Source of the DNA: Candidatus Sungbacteria bacterium RIFCSPHIGHO2_02_FULL_52_23
GTDB taxonomy: Bacteria > Patescibacteriota > Minisyncoccia > Sungbacterales > HO2-52-23
Length of the DNA: 14,086 nucleotides
Assembly: GCA_001820655.1 (NCBI GenBank)
Contig: MHQM01000018.1
Coordinates: forward strand, 1 to 14,086
Direction: 5' to 3'
A program made the position numbers and the translations under genes. The notes under the pieces were generated by a model. It was not told the DNA's origin and made no database searches. It saw nothing but the letters and a program-made list of their open reading frames with translations. The first letter of the stretch is position 1; every line of letters starts with the position of its first letter. Of this stretch, positions 11,480 through 14,086 are shown piece after piece.

Positions 11480-14086
11480 TTACGTGACGAAATTGATGAG
11501 ACGATCAGGAACAAAGATCACCTTTTTGTGGCCGACCGAAAGATGTCGGCTAACAATTTCAGTTTTTTGTGCTATCTGGATTGCTTCGTCTTGAGAAATA
11601 CCTTTTTTTACTTCAAGAACAAATCGTGTCTTACCGTCCACTTGTATAATAAGATCAAATATCGCTTCATGGATTAAACGCGGATCGTACTCTGGCCATG
11701 GCTCCCGATGAATTGAACGAAAGGTTGTAGGTTGTAGATTGTAGGTTGTAGGACGATGCCGTTGCCAGAGATCCTCGGTCATATGGGGCGCAAACGGGGC
11801 AAGCAGTTTCAAGAATACTTTTATATCCTCCATACTCACCGCATTGGACGATTTCTCAAATGCATTCAACAGTATCATAAGCGACGAAATCGCCGTATTG
11901 TACTGCAAGTTTTCTATATCTTCGCCTACTTTCTTCATGGTTTTATGCACCAGCATCTGCACATCGGGGTTCAAGACTTGTGACGTATTCGGGCTTTGCA
12001 ATTTCGCATCCGCAAACTTCCAGGCTCTTTCCAAAAACCGCGTGATCCCCTTGATACCCGCATCACGGAAATCCCCTCCCTGCTCCCATGGAGCCAGAAA
12101 CATGAGGTACATACGGAGCGCATCCGCGCCGTAGGCGCGGATATATTCATCCGGATTAATGATATTCCCTTTGGATTTGGACATCTTGGCGCCGTCCTTG
12201 ATGATGAGGCCGTGCGCGCGAAACGTCGGCATCGGCTCGTCAAAATGCACCAGCCCCGCGTCATGCAAAGCCATAGCCAAAAACCGCACGTACAAAAGAT
12301 GCAGTACCGAGTGCTCGGCGCCTCCCATGTAACGCGTCACCGGAAGCCACTTTTTTGTGATGGTAGGATTCCATGCGGATTTTTTGTCGCCGACACTCGG
12401 ATACCGCAGATAGTACCACGCAGAATCCAAAAATGTGTCCGAGACATCGGTCTCCCTGCGCGCCCACGCGCGGCACCCGGGACACCGGACGCGATAAAAC
12501 TTCACCACACCCGCAAGTGGCGACTGATCGCTCCCTGTCGGACGGAAGTTTTTGATAAACGGGAGTTTTACCGGCAGGGTTTTGACGGGGGCCGTATACC
12601 ATCCGTGCATTTCAGGACGCTCGCCTCTCTGTGCCGCCGCGCATGCGTCACAAAAGATCATCGGAATAGGCGGCGCCCAGTAGCGCTGGCGCGAAATCAA
12701 CCAGTCACGAAGATGGTAGGTCGTAACAAGTTTTCCGTGTACGGATTTCGTGATTTCCCCTTTTGCCGCCCGCCAGTCCATGCCGCTAAATTTCCCCGAG
12801 TTCACCGCCGTGCCGCCTTCCGTATATGCATCGGTGGTCTTTAAAATTTCGTCAAAAAGCTCCGGAAAGGCATTCGTCCCCATCTGCTTGAAAAGGAAAT
12901 GTCCCTTGCCTTTGAACTTCATGATCTTCCCGTGAAGCGCCTCGACGTACATTGTGGCGGACTTTCTGTGTCGATCCTCATCGTCATCGGAAATCAAAAT
13001 GGCGATCTCGCCGACATTGTCGCGAATACGCGGATCAATATCAAAATCGTACAGATTGCGTATGACTTCGTTCGCATCATCCGCCGGAATCTTCGCTCCG
13101 GCAAGCAAAATCAGCTTCTTTACTTTCCTCTGCGTCTCGCCGAGCCACCGCACAAGAAATGCCCCACCACAGCTGTGTCCCACGACAACGGTATGCTCGT
13201 CCACCGGTATTTTTTCAAATTCTTTTTTCCATACCGCATAGTCTGGCTTCCAGGGTTCCGGCATGAGGGGCGTAAACACCTGAATCTTATTTTTCTGCAT
13301 CTGTTCCCTCATCCACGGAATCCAGTGCTTGTCGCTCGCTTTTGTCACGTCCACCCTTTCTTCCGGTTTACTAGGGCATCCATGCACCAAGACACATTTC
13401 ATGTTTTTCGGCACGATCACTGTGCGCTCGGGGATCCCGTACTTTTTTGCAAACTCAAGATCACGCGTATCATGCGCGGGTACTGCCATGATGGCGCCCG
13501 TGCCGTATCCTGCGAGCACGTAGTCCGCAACAAAAATCGGTATCTCTTCATCGTTTGCAGGATTGATCGCTTTGATACCTTTTAGCTCAATGCCTGTCTT
13601 CTCCCGACCCTCCGCGATCCTGTCCGCTTCCGCCCGTGCCGATGCTTCCTTGATATATTCATCTACGTCGCCTTGATTCTTGATTCCTAATTCTTTATTC
13701 CTCAGGAGTGCATGCTCCGGCGCTACGACCAGATATGTCGCGCCAAAAAGCGTATCGGGCCGCGTCGTAAACACTTTGATTCTTGATTCTGAATTCTTGA
13801 TTCTGAATTCTATTTCAGCGCCCTCCGACTCCCCGATCCATTCGCGCTGTGCGATCTTCACGCGCTCGGACCAGTCAAGCGTTTCAAGATTTTTCAAAAG
13901 CTGGGGCGCATACTTAGTGATGCGGAAAAACCACTGCTCAAGCTCTTTTTTGATCACCATGGATCCGCACCGCTCGCACTTGCCCGCGATCACCTGCTCA
14001 TCAGCCAATACCGTCTTGCACGACGGGCACCAGTTGACCGCTTGCTTCTTGCGGTATGCCAAGCCCTGCTTAAACATAGTCACAAA
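11480..14086 (-). CDS. leuS: Leucyl-tRNA synthetase with inserted alpha/beta-hydrolase domain (5' end outside window)
   Basis: Class Ia leucyl-tRNA synthetase; 868 residues are visible and the N-terminal HIGH region lies beyond base 14086. Counting from the GTG at 14083: zinc Cys at 19, 22, 36 and 39 ('CPSC', 'CERC'), the CP1 editing motifs 'TTRPDTLFGATY' (106-117) and 'TGAIMAVPAHDTRD' (195-208), 'RLRDW'-type 'YHLRDWLISRQRYW' (456-469), a second Cys pair set (478, 481, 534, 537), 'AEHSVLHLLYVRF' (589-601) and KMSKS (633-637). Between the editing core and 'GGTAVNSG' (423-430) lies a whole RBBP9/YdeN-like serine hydrolase (about 226-415; bases 12840-13410) with 'VLVHGCP', 'VVVGHSCGG' (Ser304), an Asp cluster 366-368 and 'KGKGHF' (His395). 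Three short oligonucleotide repeats also run in frame. It heads the minus-strand operon. Confidence 0.95.
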   Translation of the reverse strand, partial: FVTMFKQGLAYRKKQAVNWCPSCKTVLADEQVIAGKCERCGSMVIKKELEQWFFRITKYAPQLLKNLETLDWSERVKIAQREWIGESEGAEIEFRIKNSESRIKVFTTRPDTLFGATYLVVAPEHALLRNKELGIKNQGDVDEYIKEASARAEADRIAEGREKTGIELKGIKAINPANDEEIPIFVADYVLAGYGTGAIMAVPAHDTRDLEFAKKYGIPERTVIVPKNMKCVLVHGCPSKPEERVDVTKASDKHWIPWMREQMQKNKIQVFTPLMPEPWKPDYAVWKKEFEKIPVDEHTVVVGHSCGGAFLVRWLGETQRKVKKLILLAGAKIPADDANEVIRNLYDFDIDPRIRDNVGEIAILISDDDEDRHRKSATMYVEALHGKIMKFKGKGHFLFKQMGTNAFPELFDEILKTTDAYTEGGTAVNSGKFSGMDWRAAKGEITKSVHGKLVTTYHLRDWLISRQRYWAPPIPMIFCDACAAAQRGERPEMHGWYTAPVKTLPVKLPFIKNFRPTGSDQSPLAGVVKFYRVRCPGCRAWARRETDVSDTFLDSAWYYLRYPSVGDKKSAWNPTITKKWLPVTRYMGGAEHSVLHLLYVRFLAMALHDAGLVHFDEPMPTFRAHGLIIKDGAKMSKSKGNIINPDEYIRAYGADALRMYLMFLAPWEQGGDFRDAGIKGITRFLERAWKFADAKLQSPNTSQVLNPDVQMLVHKTMKKVGEDIENLQYNTAISSLMILLNAFEKSSNAVSMEDIKVFLKLLAPFAPHMTEDLWQRHRPTTYNLQPTTFRSIHREPWPEYDPRLIHEAIFDLIIQVDGKTRFVLEVKKGISQDEAIQIAQKTEIVSRHLSVGHKKVIFVPDRLINFVT
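11723..11752. repeat. 7-bp tandem repeat inside leuS
   Basis: Four copies of GGTTGTA, the third with one change (GATTGTA), at 11723-11750. On the coding strand they read 'PTTYNLQPTT', a low-complexity stretch in the anticodon-binding part of the synthetase. Confidence 0.9.
13673..13704. repeat. Imperfect TTGATTC-type repeat inside leuS
   Basis: Related strings TTGATTC, TTGATTC, CTAATTC, TTTATTC occur in a row. They encode 'LRNKELGIKNQ' in the editing domain. The unit is the same as in the repeat at 13776-13811. Confidence 0.75.
13776..13811. repeat. 14-bp tandem repeat inside leuS
   Basis: The unit TTGATTCTGAATTC is present twice without error (13783-13796, 13797-13810), preceded by a half unit TTGATTC (13776-13782). 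It encodes 'FRIKNSESRIKV' in the editing domain, just before 'TTRPDTLFGATY'. Confidence 0.95.

Noticed and set aside
12840..13410. Frameshift, chimera or assembly error as the cause of the hydrolase insert in leuS
   Set aside because: The frame is open through both junctions, LeuRS motifs continue correctly on both sides, and the insert has a complete domain rather than a fragment. A read-level check would still be useful.
1..14086. CRISPR array, transposase or integrase
   Set aside because: No regularly spaced repeats and no recombinase motifs were seen. The only direct repeats are the 26-bp pair and the short leuS repeats.

Overview
The window looks like a chromosomal piece of a Patescibacteria/CPR-type bacterium, most like a parcubacterial genome. 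This is inference. It rests on compact, mostly minus-strand operons, several genes with no visible Shine-Dalgarno (SD) sequence, and short oligonucleotide repeats running in frame through leuS. TGA is used as a stop codon, so code 25 lineages are unlikely. Bases 6680-8275 are visibly more AT-rich than the rest.

Layout, left to right. (1) 1-1640, minus strand: glyA, a 30-residue membrane small ORF, a terminator, then the first codons of folD; this supplies methylene-THF. (2) 1640-3430: a histidine-rich DUF4242-like gene (minus) diverges from thyA (plus), with back-to-back -35 boxes; a HIT protein follows thyA. (3) 3450-6050, minus strand: a cobalamin riboswitch with its own promoter and terminator stands before an unrecognised 93-aa protein, then a hairpin, then a 611-aa sigma-70-like protein built from several region-4-like modules around a region-2-like core. 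(4) 6060-6675, plus strand: a second HIT protein whose SD lies in a hairpin. (5) 6680-7360: a DUF6624 gene with a shared 26-bp sequence and terminator on each side. (6) 7356-14086, minus strand: a seven-gene run: leuS (5' end outside), GNAT, HAD hydrolase, tsaC, HxGH nucleotidyltransferase, a degenerate-nucleotidyltransferase/dCMP-deaminase fusion, and an AT-rich membrane-protein gene.

How they fit together: the dCMP deaminase (dCMP to dUMP), ThyA (dUMP to dTMP), GlyA and FolD (one-carbon donor) form one dTMP route. LeuS and TsaC serve translation.

The most unusual items are the B12 riboswitch leading into uncharacterised regulatory-looking genes, the repeat-built sigma-like protein, and a complete RBBP9-type serine hydrolase inserted into the leucyl-tRNA synthetase.
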